DNA of 23,256 nucleotides, from the NCBI GenBank assembly GCA_964487505.1, contig CAZARD010000072.1, forward strand, positions 1 to 23,256. Direction: 5' to 3'. This DNA comes from JAFDVJ01 sp964487505. GTDB lineage: Bacteria; Acidobacteriota; Blastocatellia; Pyrinomonadales; Pyrinomonadaceae. Below the pieces are notes generated by a model, which worked only from the letters and a program-made list of their open reading frames with translations, was not told where the DNA came from and made no database searches. The translations under genes were made by a program, and so were the position numbers. This document shows, one piece after another, positions 1 through 7,401 of the stretch. The first letter of the stretch is position 1. Every line of letters begins with the position of its first letter.

Positions 1-8
1 GGGCCGCG

Positions 9-232
9 GGATTCCAGGGCCTCAGGATTCCAGATTCCACGATTCCAGGATTCCAGGGCTGCGTGGATTCCGGATTCCACGATTCCAGGATTCCATGGCT
101 ACGAGGATTCCAGGATTCCAGGATTCCATGGCTACGAGGATTCCGGATTCCACTTTTCCAGGAAACAGGCATCTCAGAATCGAAAGCCACTGGAACCTGG
201 AATCTTGGAATTTGGAATCTGGAATGCCGGGG
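9..232. repeat. GATTCC/GGAATC repeat array 1, left part with strand switch
   Basis: About fourteen GATTCC words are packed into 9-160 on the plus strand, mostly as GGATTCCA or CGATTCCA. A 17-bp phrase, GGATTCCATGGCTACGA, starts at 88 and again at 121, a 33-bp period. After roughly 160-190 the words run on the opposite strand (GGAATC, 190-232). The switch is followed by CTGGAACCTGGAATCTTGG at 190, which recurs at the switch in the second array (9888). Open frames across this array translate to repetitive IPDS/SPAF or ESWNL peptides and are not credible genes. Confidence 0.9.
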
Positions 233-243
233 TTCGTGCAGGT

Positions 244-469
244 TTCAGCGTGCGGAGCGCGCGTCGCATCGATAGCACCACGTGGAGCAGAGCGGAACGT
301 GGTGTCGAAACCGAACATCGCGAAAAGCGTGTGAAACACGCGTCTCTGTTTGTTTTCGCTCGGCACCGCGCGTTTCACACGCTCGGTGGCTAATGTGCGC
401 GTCACCACACCAGATTCGGCTTCGCCTTCACCTGGTGCTACCGATACGACGCGCGCTCCGCACGCTGAA
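244..469. mobile_element. MITE-like element, copy 1 (41-bp terminal inverted repeats)
   Basis: The ends 244-284 and 429-469 are inverted copies of each other, 38 of 41 bases matching by eye, starting TTCAGCGTGCGGAGCGCGCG. A second nested inverted repeat lies inside: 326-342 (AGCGTGTGAAACACGCG) against 367-383, one mismatch. The 226-bp length and lack of a coding region suggest a non-autonomous element or a large structured repeat. A diverged copy sits at 8597-8810. No convincing target-site duplication was seen. The element lies within the GATTCC array, so it may have inserted there. 'Mobile' is inferred from structure and copy number only. Confidence 0.6.
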
Positions 470-520
470 TATGTGAGATCTTCACTCAGACGGATTACTT
501 CGACAGGCTCCCTACCTCGT

Positions 521-697
521 GGAATCGTGGAATCTGGGCTCCGGAATGCCGGGGAGCCTGGAATCGTGGAATCTGGGCTCCGGAATGCCGGGGAACCTGG
601 AATCCTGGAATCTGGAATCCGAAACGCCGGGGAGCCTGGAATCTGGAATCGTGGAATTTGGAATCTGGAATGCCGGGGAACCTGGAATCGCGGAATC
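521..697. repeat. GGAATC tandem array 1, right part (39-bp units)
   Basis: Four consecutive higher-order units start at 521, 560, 599 and 638 (39-bp spacing), with a further related copy starting at 684 after 46 bp. Each unit has GGAATC words followed by a CCGGAATGCCGGGGA-like block. The words run on the strand opposite to 9-160, so the two halves could in principle pair across the intervening inverted-repeat element. No gene was found in 1-720. Confidence 0.85.
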
Positions 698-720
698 CCT
701 TGATCCCGGCGGTCTTTGCC

Positions 721-749
721 TTGACAAGCTATTGGCAAATAAATAATCT
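721..749 (+). promoter_or_regulatory. Sigma70-type promoter for tRNA-Asn
   Basis: A perfect -35 box TTGACA (721-726) is followed by a 17-bp spacer and TAATCT (744-749) as a plausible -10 box. The predicted transcription start near 756 would leave a leader of about 18 nt before the tRNA. The -10 match is only partial, so the -10 assignment is tentative. Confidence 0.6.
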
Positions 750-773
750 AGACATTCGTCTCCGGACGGACAT

Positions 774-848
<75 letters not shown>

Positions 849-863
849 ATCATATCTATTAGA

Positions 864-888
864 AAAGGGCGCCGTTACGGCGTCCTTT
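864..888 (+). terminator. Rho-independent terminator after tRNA-Asn
   Basis: A GC-rich stem GGGCGCCG (867-874) and CGGCGTCC (878-885) closes on a TTA loop with one G-U pair. It is extended by flanking A and T residues (864-866 with 886-888). It lies 15 nt after the encoded CCA, so it should end the single-tRNA transcript. Confidence 0.8.
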
Positions 889-1087
889 GTTGTCTAGAAA
901 CGAATCCCACTAAATTCATGATTCGGGCGCCGTGCGTGAACGCATCGGCGGAAGGACGTCGTTTTACGCCTGCCTCTGGAATACTTCGGACGGGAGCTGG
1001 AATTCAAGACTCGGAGCACTGACCGTTACATAAACTTAATCTTTTGTTGACGGAGGCTTCATCTGAAAGGTCTATCTTGGAGCCAGA

Positions 1088-1909
1088 ATGCACGTAGGAC
1101 AAACGCTAGAGACCGCAAGAAGCGACTCGTATGTGGGCGTAGCGGCCGGGTCCGTATGGCCGGAACGGGACGCATCTCCGCTTGTCGTAGACGAGCGATA
1201 TGAGGTGACGCTTGCCGGAAACGCAAGCGAGATCAATTCAGCCCTCAGGTTGCGGCATCAGGTATTCAAGGTCGAGATCGGGAGCGCGGTTACCGAAACA
1301 GCGGCATCGGGACTCGAATATGACGAGCACGATTTCAAGTGCCGACACCTGATCGTTATCGACCGTCGGACCGGAGAGACGGTTGGCACTTATCGCGTGA
1401 ATACGATCGAGACCGCCGGGTTCCCGGACCGATTCTACTCCGCAAGCGAGTTCACTATCGAGGACTTGCCAGAAGACGTTCTTCATAACGGAGTCGAGAT
1501 CGGCCGTGCGTGTATCGCAAGAGAGCACCGAAATACGCGCGTGCTCTTCCTCCTGTGGAAAGCTCTACTCGCGTTTCTCAGGAGTTCCGGAAAACGCTAT
1601 TTTTTTGGATGTTGCTCGATCTTTACGACCGACGCAGAAGTCGGCCGGCGCGCGATCTGGCGGTTATCGCGCAACGGACACCTTCACGAACAGTTCCGGG
1701 TTTTGCCGAAGCGAAACGGTCTCGCACCTTTCACAGTTGACGATGGGCTTGATGTCGAACTGCCGCCGCTTTTCAATATGTATCTGCGACTCGGCGCCCG
1801 CGTCTGCGGGCCGCCGATGGTCGACCTCGAATTCGGCTCGATCGATTTCTTCGTCGTTTTCGACGTTCAAACAATGAACGAAAAGTATCGCCGGATGTTC
1901 TCCAAATAG
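1088..1909 (+). CDS. OlsB-like GNAT-fold N-acyltransferase
   Basis: This 273-residue protein resembles the L-ornithine N-alpha-acyltransferase (OlsB)/hemolysin-like acetyltransferase family (Pfam Acetyltransf_5). Members transfer a 3-hydroxyacyl chain from acyl-ACP to an amino acid, the first step of ornithine-lipid synthesis. Signatures are LRLRHQVF (53-60), the Y/D/H block around 78-88, HLIVID then VGTYRV (87-104), FYSASEF (116-122), EIGRACI (137-143) preceding the cofactor-binding helix, and LPPLFNMYLRLGARVCG (225-241). GGAG at 1079-1082, 5 nt before ATG, supports the start. The first 35 residues are not conserved-looking. No OlsA-like partner is visible nearby, so the substrate is uncertain: it could act on ornithine, another amino acid or another amine. 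Confidence 0.75.
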   Translation: MHVGQTLETARSDSYVGVAAGSVWPERDASPLVVDERYEVTLAGNASEINSALRLRHQVFKVEIGSAVTETAASGLEYDEHDFKCRHLIVIDRRTGETVGTYRVNTIETAGFPDRFYSASEFTIEDLPEDVLHNGVEIGRACIAREHRNTRVLFLLWKALLAFLRSSGKRYFFGCCSIFTTDAEVGRRAIWRLSRNGHLHEQFRVLPKRNGLAPFTVDDGLDVELPPLFNMYLRLGARVCGPPMVDLEFGSIDFFVVFDVQTMNEKYRRMFSK

Positions 1910-1946
1910 AACCACTTAGCCCGGATTACGCATTTGGAAACTTCTG

Positions 1947-1972
1947 CCGCGGATTTCACGAATTTCGCGAAC
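1947..1972. repeat. Short palindrome-like intergenic motif
   Basis: Between the converging genes is an imperfect palindrome, with CGCG blocks flanking GATTTCACGAATTT. A related string occurs at 6563-6582 (CACGATTTCGCGGATTT). It may be a weak terminator or a dispersed short repeat. There is no clear T-run. Confidence 0.3.
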
Positions 1973-2050
1973 AAAACACAGATTGATATGTGAGAATTCG
2001 TGCAATCGGTGGCGAAACGCTGTGAAGTCATCTTATCGCGTAATCTGGGT

Positions 2051-2773
2051 TTAGACGAAGACCCTCTCTTCAAGATCCCAAGAAAGGTCCCGACCGAATG
2101 TCAGCAGGGTCGAACAGCGAGTTCCGTAACCCGGTGTTTTGATGAAGATGGCCGAGATCGCCTTTTCGAACTCGCAAGAAACTCCCGTCGACGGAAGTTC
2201 TTCGTCCGCAGCCAGCGACTCGTCGGCGAGGATCTTAAAAAGATCATCGGACCGGATCTCCCCGCCGAGAAGTTGACGAAACCGTTCCTTGCCAACCACG
2301 ACTTTTGGCCACGGAGTGTCGAGCAGGTGATTGCTCAGACCATAAATTCCCGGTGATAACGATTGAACGCGGCCATCGCGATTTGAGAAATAGAGGATTC
2401 TGCGGCAACTCGCTGAGACTTGCCCGACAAGCAGATTGAAACCCGAATAACTGTCAGCCACAAGGCGTAGATCTTCCAGGTATTGTTCAGCCGAATCCGC
2501 TGATCGGAGAAAATTGCTGACCAGCTCGCCGCGCGATCTCGCGCCGGGGGGCGCCCCGGGGTCTCTGTAATTTGTCACGGCAGCGAACCGTCCGTCGCGG
2601 GTGACCCCGAGCCAGGTGCCTCGGGCAACAAGGTCCCGGCCGGCGTAGATGGCCGGCTCATCTTCCCAATATCCCGCGGGCTGCGACGGTCGATCATAGG
2701 ATTCGTCGCGGTTGGCAAGCAAGATCAACGGATGGTCGGGATGCGAATCAAACGCAAAGTAGATAACGCACAT
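2051..2773 (-). CDS. NRDE family protein (TANGO2 homologue)
   Basis: This 240-residue protein has the family hallmark ANRDESYDRPS near the N-terminus (NRDE at 21-24), followed by GRDLVARGTWLGVTRDGRFA (45-64) and TNYRDP (67-72). It starts MC, and Cys2 is the residue expected for an Ntn-hydrolase-like fold. The biochemical role of TANGO2/NRDE proteins is not settled; eukaryotic members are linked to lipid and heme handling. It is the last gene of a minus-strand operon, 21 bp after the DedA-ATP-grasp gene. Upstream there is only a weak GAGA Shine-Dalgarno, which fits translation following that gene. The length is normal for the family. Confidence 0.88.
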   Translation of the reverse strand: MCVIYFAFDSHPDHPLILLANRDESYDRPSQPAGYWEDEPAIYAGRDLVARGTWLGVTRDGRFAAVTNYRDPGAPPGARSRGELVSNFLRSADSAEQYLEDLRLVADSYSGFNLLVGQVSASCRRILYFSNRDGRVQSLSPGIYGLSNHLLDTPWPKVVVGKERFRQLLGGEIRSDDLFKILADESLAADEELPSTGVSCEFEKAISAIFIKTPGYGTRCSTLLTFGRDLSWDLEERVFV

Positions 2774-2794
2774 TGTCTCGTTTTGGCAATCCGC

Positions 2795-4441
2795 TTACGA
2801 CCGGTCGTCGAAATGCGGGCGTTCGCGATCGATCTTTCGGTCCGCGCCAAATGTCATCCGGATCAGATCCGAGATGCCGGTCCGGCCCGCGCCGGCAACA
2901 ATGTTCTCGCTGCCGATCTCGAAGGCGAGCCGCCATTGCGCGAACAGTATGCGATAGGCATCAAGCAAGCCGTATTTCGGATCGTAGATATTTGTTGACT
3001 CGCTGGTCACGCCGTTGAGCTCGATGATCTTGAATTCTCCGGCTTGAAGACTTGCTGCCGACTTGGACCGAATGTCGAACCTGCCAAAATAGAACCCGTC
3101 GATCCCGCGGCAGATGTCATCGATCTTTTGAGCAAGGATATCGGTCATCAGGTGAGACCCGTCCAAGAAGATCGCGCCCCTTGAATGCGTTCCGATATCG
3201 ACAAGCCGAACCTCTTCTCCGGAAGCGGGCACTTGATCAAGCCGGTTCCGGTTACGTTCAAAATACCGCTCTGCCAGGCAAACGGCCCGCGCATCGTTTA
3301 GGATGAGTTCCTCGACGGTCGCGCGGCCGTTGCCGATCAGCGTTGGGAACTTCTTTTCGGTAACTGAGAATATCCGGCCGACCGTATGCCGTGGATGGCG
3401 ATAGTAGAAAACACTCGCCTCGATGCCGTCCGCGAATTCCTGAATTATCAGATCGGTGTCCGACGCAAGGATCGTCGCCTCGAGCTCGCGAATCGAGTAA
3501 ACGATCGAAGCGCCCTTGCCCCGTTCGCCGGCGTCGGGCTTGACGGCCAACGGAAACGAAAGCGAATTATCGTCGATGAACCGCCAGGCGGATTCGAGAC
3601 GATTTTCCGCTTCCTGAGCTCTGTCGATTATCGCGTGCCGAAGCAGGGACGTCCCGGTGGCCGGCGATTGCCTCAGGAGGTCATAGATGTCGTTCTTTGA
3701 TTCACCCTTGAAACCGCCGGCGGGCAATGACGGATTGGCCGCCGTAAATGCCGTCAGGCTTCGATGCTTTGCCGCAAGTACGAGCACATAGATCACCACC
3801 GGTAGATAGAAGACCTGCACCGGCCAGAACTCCCATTTGACGACGCGCTTGAAACGGCCGATCAGGAGTCTGCGATTTCGCCAGGACGAATACTTCACGA
3901 CGAATCTGATCGAGAGGGCCGTTACGACCAGTCCGAGGAGCGCATTTTGCGAGAAGATAAAGGCCTGCGAGAACGCGGCCGAGCCGACAAGGATCGGCGT
4001 CCAAAGCGCAGACGCCAGAACAAAGTATGCTGCAAATCGAACGAATCCGGTTCCGAACGCTCCGGCGGCGACATACGTCGGCAACCGGAGACCGGTAACA
4101 AATCGGCTCAAAAAAACCGCGGCGGCGGTATTGCTCTCAAGCCACGTCCGCGCCTTCGAAACCGACCGTTCGGGGATGAAACGCTTTATGAACCGAATGT
4201 TAAGAGCCCTCGCGCCGAACATTCGGCCGGCGCCGAACAACAGGATGTCTCCGGCGAAGATACCCGCGAAACAGGCTGTCACCGCGACGGCAAAACCGAT
4301 CCGCCCGCTCGCGACGGCGGAACCGGCAAGCACGCAAGCGGCATCTTCGCTGACAAAGGTCGCGAAAAAGAAGAAGATGAACAAAGCGGCGGCCGGCAGT
4401 TCTCCGACGCCGCTCTGCAAAATGTATGTCAGCTCCGACAT
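2795..4441 (-). CDS. DedA/VTT membrane domain fused to an ATP-grasp ligase domain
   Basis: This is a 548-residue two-part protein. Residues 1-185 form a DedA/VTT membrane domain: acidic residues at SED (31-33) and GD (64-65), and the signature FLSRFVTGLRLPTYVAAGAF (110-129) with Arg113 and Arg119. DedA relatives are implicated in flipping phospholipid or undecaprenyl phosphate and in proton-motive-force homeostasis. A further hydrophobic segment (about 205-225, FWPVQVFYLP) leads into an AANPSLPAGGFKGESK block (234-249). An ATP-grasp domain follows: AVKPDAGERGKG (299-310), IIQEFADGIE (332-341), GNGRATVEELI (370-380) and FGRFDIRS through KIIELNGVTSE (452-481), which supplies the acidic/Asn metal-binding residues. 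It starts 5 bp after the DoxX-like gene. I infer a membrane-bound ligase; the substrate is unknown. Confidence 0.85.
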   Translation of the reverse strand: MSELTYILQSGVGELPAAALFIFFFFATFVSEDAACVLAGSAVASGRIGFAVAVTACFAGIFAGDILLFGAGRMFGARALNIRFIKRFIPERSVSKARTWLESNTAAAVFLSRFVTGLRLPTYVAAGAFGTGFVRFAAYFVLASALWTPILVGSAAFSQAFIFSQNALLGLVVTALSIRFVVKYSSWRNRRLLIGRFKRVVKWEFWPVQVFYLPVVIYVLVLAAKHRSLTAFTAANPSLPAGGFKGESKNDIYDLLRQSPATGTSLLRHAIIDRAQEAENRLESAWRFIDDNSLSFPLAVKPDAGERGKGASIVYSIRELEATILASDTDLIIQEFADGIEASVFYYRHPRHTVGRIFSVTEKKFPTLIGNGRATVEELILNDARAVCLAERYFERNRNRLDQVPASGEEVRLVDIGTHSRGAIFLDGSHLMTDILAQKIDDICRGIDGFYFGRFDIRSKSAASLQAGEFKIIELNGVTSESTNIYDPKYGLLDAYRILFAQWRLAFEIGSENIVAGAGRTGISDLIRMTFGADRKIDRERPHFDDRS

Positions 4442-4446
4442 TGCTC

Positions 4447-4860
4447 TTACAACCGGTCAGCGAGCAGCCGTCCGACCCCGGGCAACTCGCGGCGATGTAT
4501 GAAGAGGATCATCAAACTCAGGACAAAAACCAGTATTGCGAGAAGGAAAAGCAGACCGCCGTCGTCCTGAACGACGATGCCGAGCTTTGTCAGATGACTG
4601 AAGATCGCGCCCGAGATCGTGCCGAGAGCGACAACCGCCCCGAGCCAGGCTTTACCGGGGATCAGCAGAAGGATGACCGACAGAAGTTCGATGAGTCCCG
4701 ATCCGATCCGGCCGTAGGACTCGATCTCCGGCCCCATTAGCGTAGAGAATATGTATTTCGATTCTTCAGCTCCGGTAAACTTGAAAAACAATGTCTGAAA
4801 CAGAATCACCGCGACGATGATACGGCAGATCCAACTAACGATATGTATCTTTGACGACAT
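4447..4860 (-). CDS. DoxX-like integral membrane protein
   Basis: This small protein (137 residues from the chosen start) has four hydrophobic segments, spaced like the DoxX/DoxD family. The first ends in LFFKFTGAEE, followed by a helix in IELLSVILLLIPG, a third in LGAVVALGTISG, and the last in LLFLLAILVFVLSLMILF. An in-frame ATG four codons earlier (4872) overlaps the previous gene's stop codon. I prefer 4860 because GGAG lies 6 nt before it. The stop is only 5 bp from the next start, so it is co-transcribed with its neighbours. DoxX-like proteins are widespread with no single established activity; a role in membrane redox or lipid homeostasis is only a guess. Confidence 0.8.
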   Translation of the reverse strand: MSSKIHIVSWICRIIVAVILFQTLFFKFTGAEESKYIFSTLMGPEIESYGRIGSGLIELLSVILLLIPGKAWLGAVVALGTISGAIFSHLTKLGIVVQDDGGLLFLLAILVFVLSLMILFIHRRELPGVGRLLADRL

Positions 4861-4871
4861 ACTTTTCTCCA

Positions 4872-5429
4872 TTAGGCTGCCTTCCGAGCCCAGTATTCAA
4901 TGGTCGAAGGCGCGACTCCAAAATGCTCCGAAGTCGCGATACCGAAACCGGCGAGTTTCTCTCTGACCAACGCGTGATGGTGAACTGTGTGGGTATGGAC
5001 GAACTCAGCTTCTCTTGCGAAGCTCGACGGAAGCCACAGTCCGCGATCGATCTCTGAAGCGACCAGAACCGATCGGCCGAGGAGGCGCGGATCCAAACTG
5101 TTCAGCCGCTGCATCGTGAAGCGATAGCGATCGATCGCGGACTCGCGGTCGGTTTCGACACGAACGTCGCGCTGGCGATCTTGATAATCGATACGACCTG
5201 TTTCAAAACCGTTCAGAAAGCTGGTTATAAAGTCGAGGTCGTGACGCAATTGCGCGCCAATGCTTCCCGTACCGTTCGCGATCAGGCGAAAGATGTTGTC
5301 ATCGATCGACGCGATCAGTTGTGTAGCGCGCTCGAGTTCGGCGACCAACGGCTTGAGGATTGCCCCTGCGGATCCTGGTTCGCCTCGGCAAGCATCTGTC
5401 TTCGTCTCTAGGAGCATTTGAATTTCCAT
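4872..5429 (-). CDS. DinB-like four-helix-bundle protein
   Basis: This 185-residue protein resembles the DinB/YfiT-like superfamily of metal-binding four-helix bundles. Candidate metal ligands are His63 (QLRHDLDF) and the histidine cluster HTHTVHHHAL (145-154). The bundle ends with VREKLAGFG, as family members often do. Some relatives are thiol transferases acting with bacillithiol or mycothiol; the function here is unknown. It is the first gene of the four-gene minus-strand operon, and its TAA overlaps an ATG of the next frame (TAATG). A second in-frame ATG at 5417 is an equally possible start, as neither has a strong ribosome site. The divergent gap to the next plus-strand gene (5430-5621) should hold promoters for both, but none was clear to me. 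Confidence 0.72.
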   Translation of the reverse strand: MEIQMLLETKTDACRGEPGSAGAILKPLVAELERATQLIASIDDNIFRLIANGTGSIGAQLRHDLDFITSFLNGFETGRIDYQDRQRDVRVETDRESAIDRYRFTMQRLNSLDPRLLGRSVLVASEIDRGLWLPSSFAREAEFVHTHTVHHHALVREKLAGFGIATSEHFGVAPSTIEYWARKAA

Positions 5430-5621
5430 TTCCGCATCGATAATTCCATTTCGGAGTTCAAATATTCCAAACTTTTTCTCAATCGGACTCGCAGGACCCC
5501 CCAGTTCAGAGGTTATTTTTCGCGGCCGACTTGGCGCGATCGAACAAGACCGGCGATATTCCTGAGGTTTTCAAAGGGCATGGGTCTTGCAAATACAATC
5601 AGTTTGAAGGGAGGTGCAATC

Positions 5622-6536
5622 ATGGAAAAAGCGGCGCGCGAAGTTATCGCCTACAATTCGAGGATAGCGTCGAAACTCGAGGAAGTCGCGGAGATCCTGG
5701 GCCAACAGGGCGCGAATCAGTTCCGGATCGGCGCTTATCTGCGGGCCGCCGAAATGATCCGGAAACTTGACCGGCCATTGGACGAGATAGTCGATGAGCG
5801 CGGACTCGCGGGTCTGGACGAGTTGCCGGGTATCGGACAGACCTTGGCGGGATTGCTTTTCCAGATGGTGAAGACCGGCCGGCTGCCGATGCTCGACCGC
5901 CTGCGCGGCTCGATCGATCCGTTGCTGACCCTGTCTTCCGTGCCGGGCGTTGGAATCAAGTTCGCGAAGATGCTGCACGAGGAACTCGGCATCGACTCGC
6001 TTCAGGAGCTCGAAATGGCGACGTACGATGGACGCCTGGCGGGGATAAAGGGGTTCGGCCTGAAGCGCATCGCCGGCATCAGGGACTCGCTCGCGGCCCG
6101 GCTCGGCCGCATTCCAAAAGACCACGGAGACACCCGATCCGACGAACCGCCGATCTCGGAGATACTCGACGTCGACCGCGAATACCGCGAGAAGGCCGCA
6201 AGCGGCACGCTCCACCGGATCGCGCCGCAACGATTCAATCCGAGCCACGAGGCTTGGCTGCCGGTGCTTCACACCGTCCGCCGGGGTCACCATTACACGG
6301 CCCTCTTTTCAAACACGGCGCGAGCGCACGAACTCGGGAAAACAGACGATTGGGTCGTCGTTTACTACGACACCGACCATTCGCAACGCCAATTCACGGT
6401 GGTCGATGCGGCGCGCGGCGCGCTTGCCGGCAAACGGATCGTGCGCGGCCGGGAGAGCGAATGCGCCGAGCATTATACCCACGAGACCGGCTCCGACCCT
6501 CCGCCCGATCATCCTGAAACCGCCGATCGACGCTGA
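5622..6536 (+). CDS. PolX-type helix-hairpin-helix DNA-binding protein without polymerase or PHP domains
   Basis: This 304-residue protein begins like the N-terminal 8-kDa and helix-hairpin-helix part of family X DNA polymerases: NSRIASKLEEVAEILGQQG (12-30), FRIGAYLRAAEMIRKL (34-49), then LPGIG (68-72), VPGVG (107-111) and IKGFG (142-146). The nucleotidyltransferase and PHP domains of bacterial PolX are absent. Residues about 205-286 form another domain (HHYTALFSNTARAHELGKT, DDWVVVYYD, GKRIVRGRESECAEHY) that I recognise only as a recurrent partner of this HhH block. DNA binding or repair is inferred. The start is set by GGGAGG about 8 nt upstream. The open frame extends back to 5418, but that stretch lacks conserved-looking sequence and a ribosome site. 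Confidence 0.8.
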   Translation: MEKAAREVIAYNSRIASKLEEVAEILGQQGANQFRIGAYLRAAEMIRKLDRPLDEIVDERGLAGLDELPGIGQTLAGLLFQMVKTGRLPMLDRLRGSIDPLLTLSSVPGVGIKFAKMLHEELGIDSLQELEMATYDGRLAGIKGFGLKRIAGIRDSLAARLGRIPKDHGDTRSDEPPISEILDVDREYREKAASGTLHRIAPQRFNPSHEAWLPVLHTVRRGHHYTALFSNTARAHELGKTDDWVVVYYDTDHSQRQFTVVDAARGALAGKRIVRGRESECAEHYTHETGSDPPPDHPETADRR

Positions 6537-6720
6537 CGGCCCAAGCTCCCGTCAACGCGCTATTTCCACGATTTCGCGGATTTTTCCCCGGCGATGCCGG
6601 AGTCGCGCCAACCGGAACGCGCGTCAAAAGCAATTGTCTCAGCAGTTGGCGCTCGTTATCGACTGGCACGTCAGTTGCGCGTTTTCAGTTCAGGCGTATG
6701 TATGGCCGCAGGTGACTGAA

Positions 6721-7398
6721 ATGTTTCGAATATTTGAAAACCGTGAGGAAGCGGGCAAGGAATTGGCAGATCGCCTTTTGGAGTTTGGGGGACGAAACGA
6801 TGCCGTCGTGCTCGCGCTGCCGCGTGGCGGGGTTCCGGTCGCGTTTGAGGTCGCGACAAAGCTGGGCCTTCCGCTCCACGTGTTCGTGGTGCGGAAGCTG
6901 GGGGTTCCATGGCAACCGGAGCTTGCGTTCGGCGCCATCGCCGCGCACGCGCGCGTCCTGAACGACGACATCGTCCGCGCGTGCGGGCTGACTGAACAAC
7001 AGATCGAATCGGTTGCGACGGCCGAGACCGCTGAGCTTCATCGGCGTGAGGCCCTGTACCGAAATAATCGTCCGCCGCCGAAATTCAAAGGAAAGACGGT
7101 CATTCTGGTCGACGACGGGCTTGCGACCGGCGCGACGATGCGTGCAGCCGTGCAAGCTGTCCGCGCGAAGCACCCGGCACGGATTATAGTCGCGGTTCCG
7201 GTCGGTTCCGCCGACACCTGTCGCGAGCTCGGCAAGATGTCCGACGTGATGTGCGTTTGCTCGACCACGCCGGAGCCTTTTTATGGCGTCGGCATGTGGT
7301 ATCGCGATTTTTCGCAGACGACCGACGATGAAGTGCGCGCTCTGTTGGAACGGGCCGAGGCGATAGGGAAAAACGGCGGAGCTTCCGCTGCGAGGTGA
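6721..7398 (+). CDS. Phosphoribosyltransferase (type I PRTase fold)
   Basis: This 225-residue protein has VLALPRGGVPVAFEVATKLG (30-49), HVFVVRKLGVPWQPELAFGA (53-72) and the PRPP-binding motif VILVDDGLATGATM (127-140). It is the short PRTase type often found next to, or fused with, a dienelactone-hydrolase domain. The Mycobacterium tuberculosis protein Rv0571c is, as I recall, such a fusion in the hypoxia-responsive DosR set. The base substrate is unknown. AGGTGA lies 5 nt before the ATG at 6721; the frame stays open to 6406, but that part overlaps the previous gene and looks non-coding. TTGTCT (6634), a 17-bp spacer and TATCGA (6657) are a weak promoter candidate. The next gene follows after 3 bp. 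Confidence 0.87.
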   Translation: MFRIFENREEAGKELADRLLEFGGRNDAVVLALPRGGVPVAFEVATKLGLPLHVFVVRKLGVPWQPELAFGAIAAHARVLNDDIVRACGLTEQQIESVATAETAELHRREALYRNNRPPPKFKGKTVILVDDGLATGATMRAAVQAVRAKHPARIIVAVPVGSADTCRELGKMSDVMCVCSTTPEPFYGVGMWYRDFSQTTDDEVRALLERAEAIGKNGGASAAR

Positions 7399-7401
7399 GA
7401 A

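Noticed and set aside
9..697. CRISPR array
   Set aside because: Repeats are short GATTCC words and 39-bp tandem units without unique spacers, and no cas genes are present.
22..738. A 238-codon minus-strand frame and several plus-strand frames across the repeat array
   Set aside because: They translate to repetitive IPDS/SPAF/ESWNL peptides dictated by GATTCC words and cross the inverted-repeat element; no ribosome site or domain.
5418..5621. N-terminal extension of the helix-hairpin-helix gene
   Set aside because: The frame is open, but GGGAGG sits just before the ATG at 5622 and the PolX-like similarity begins there.
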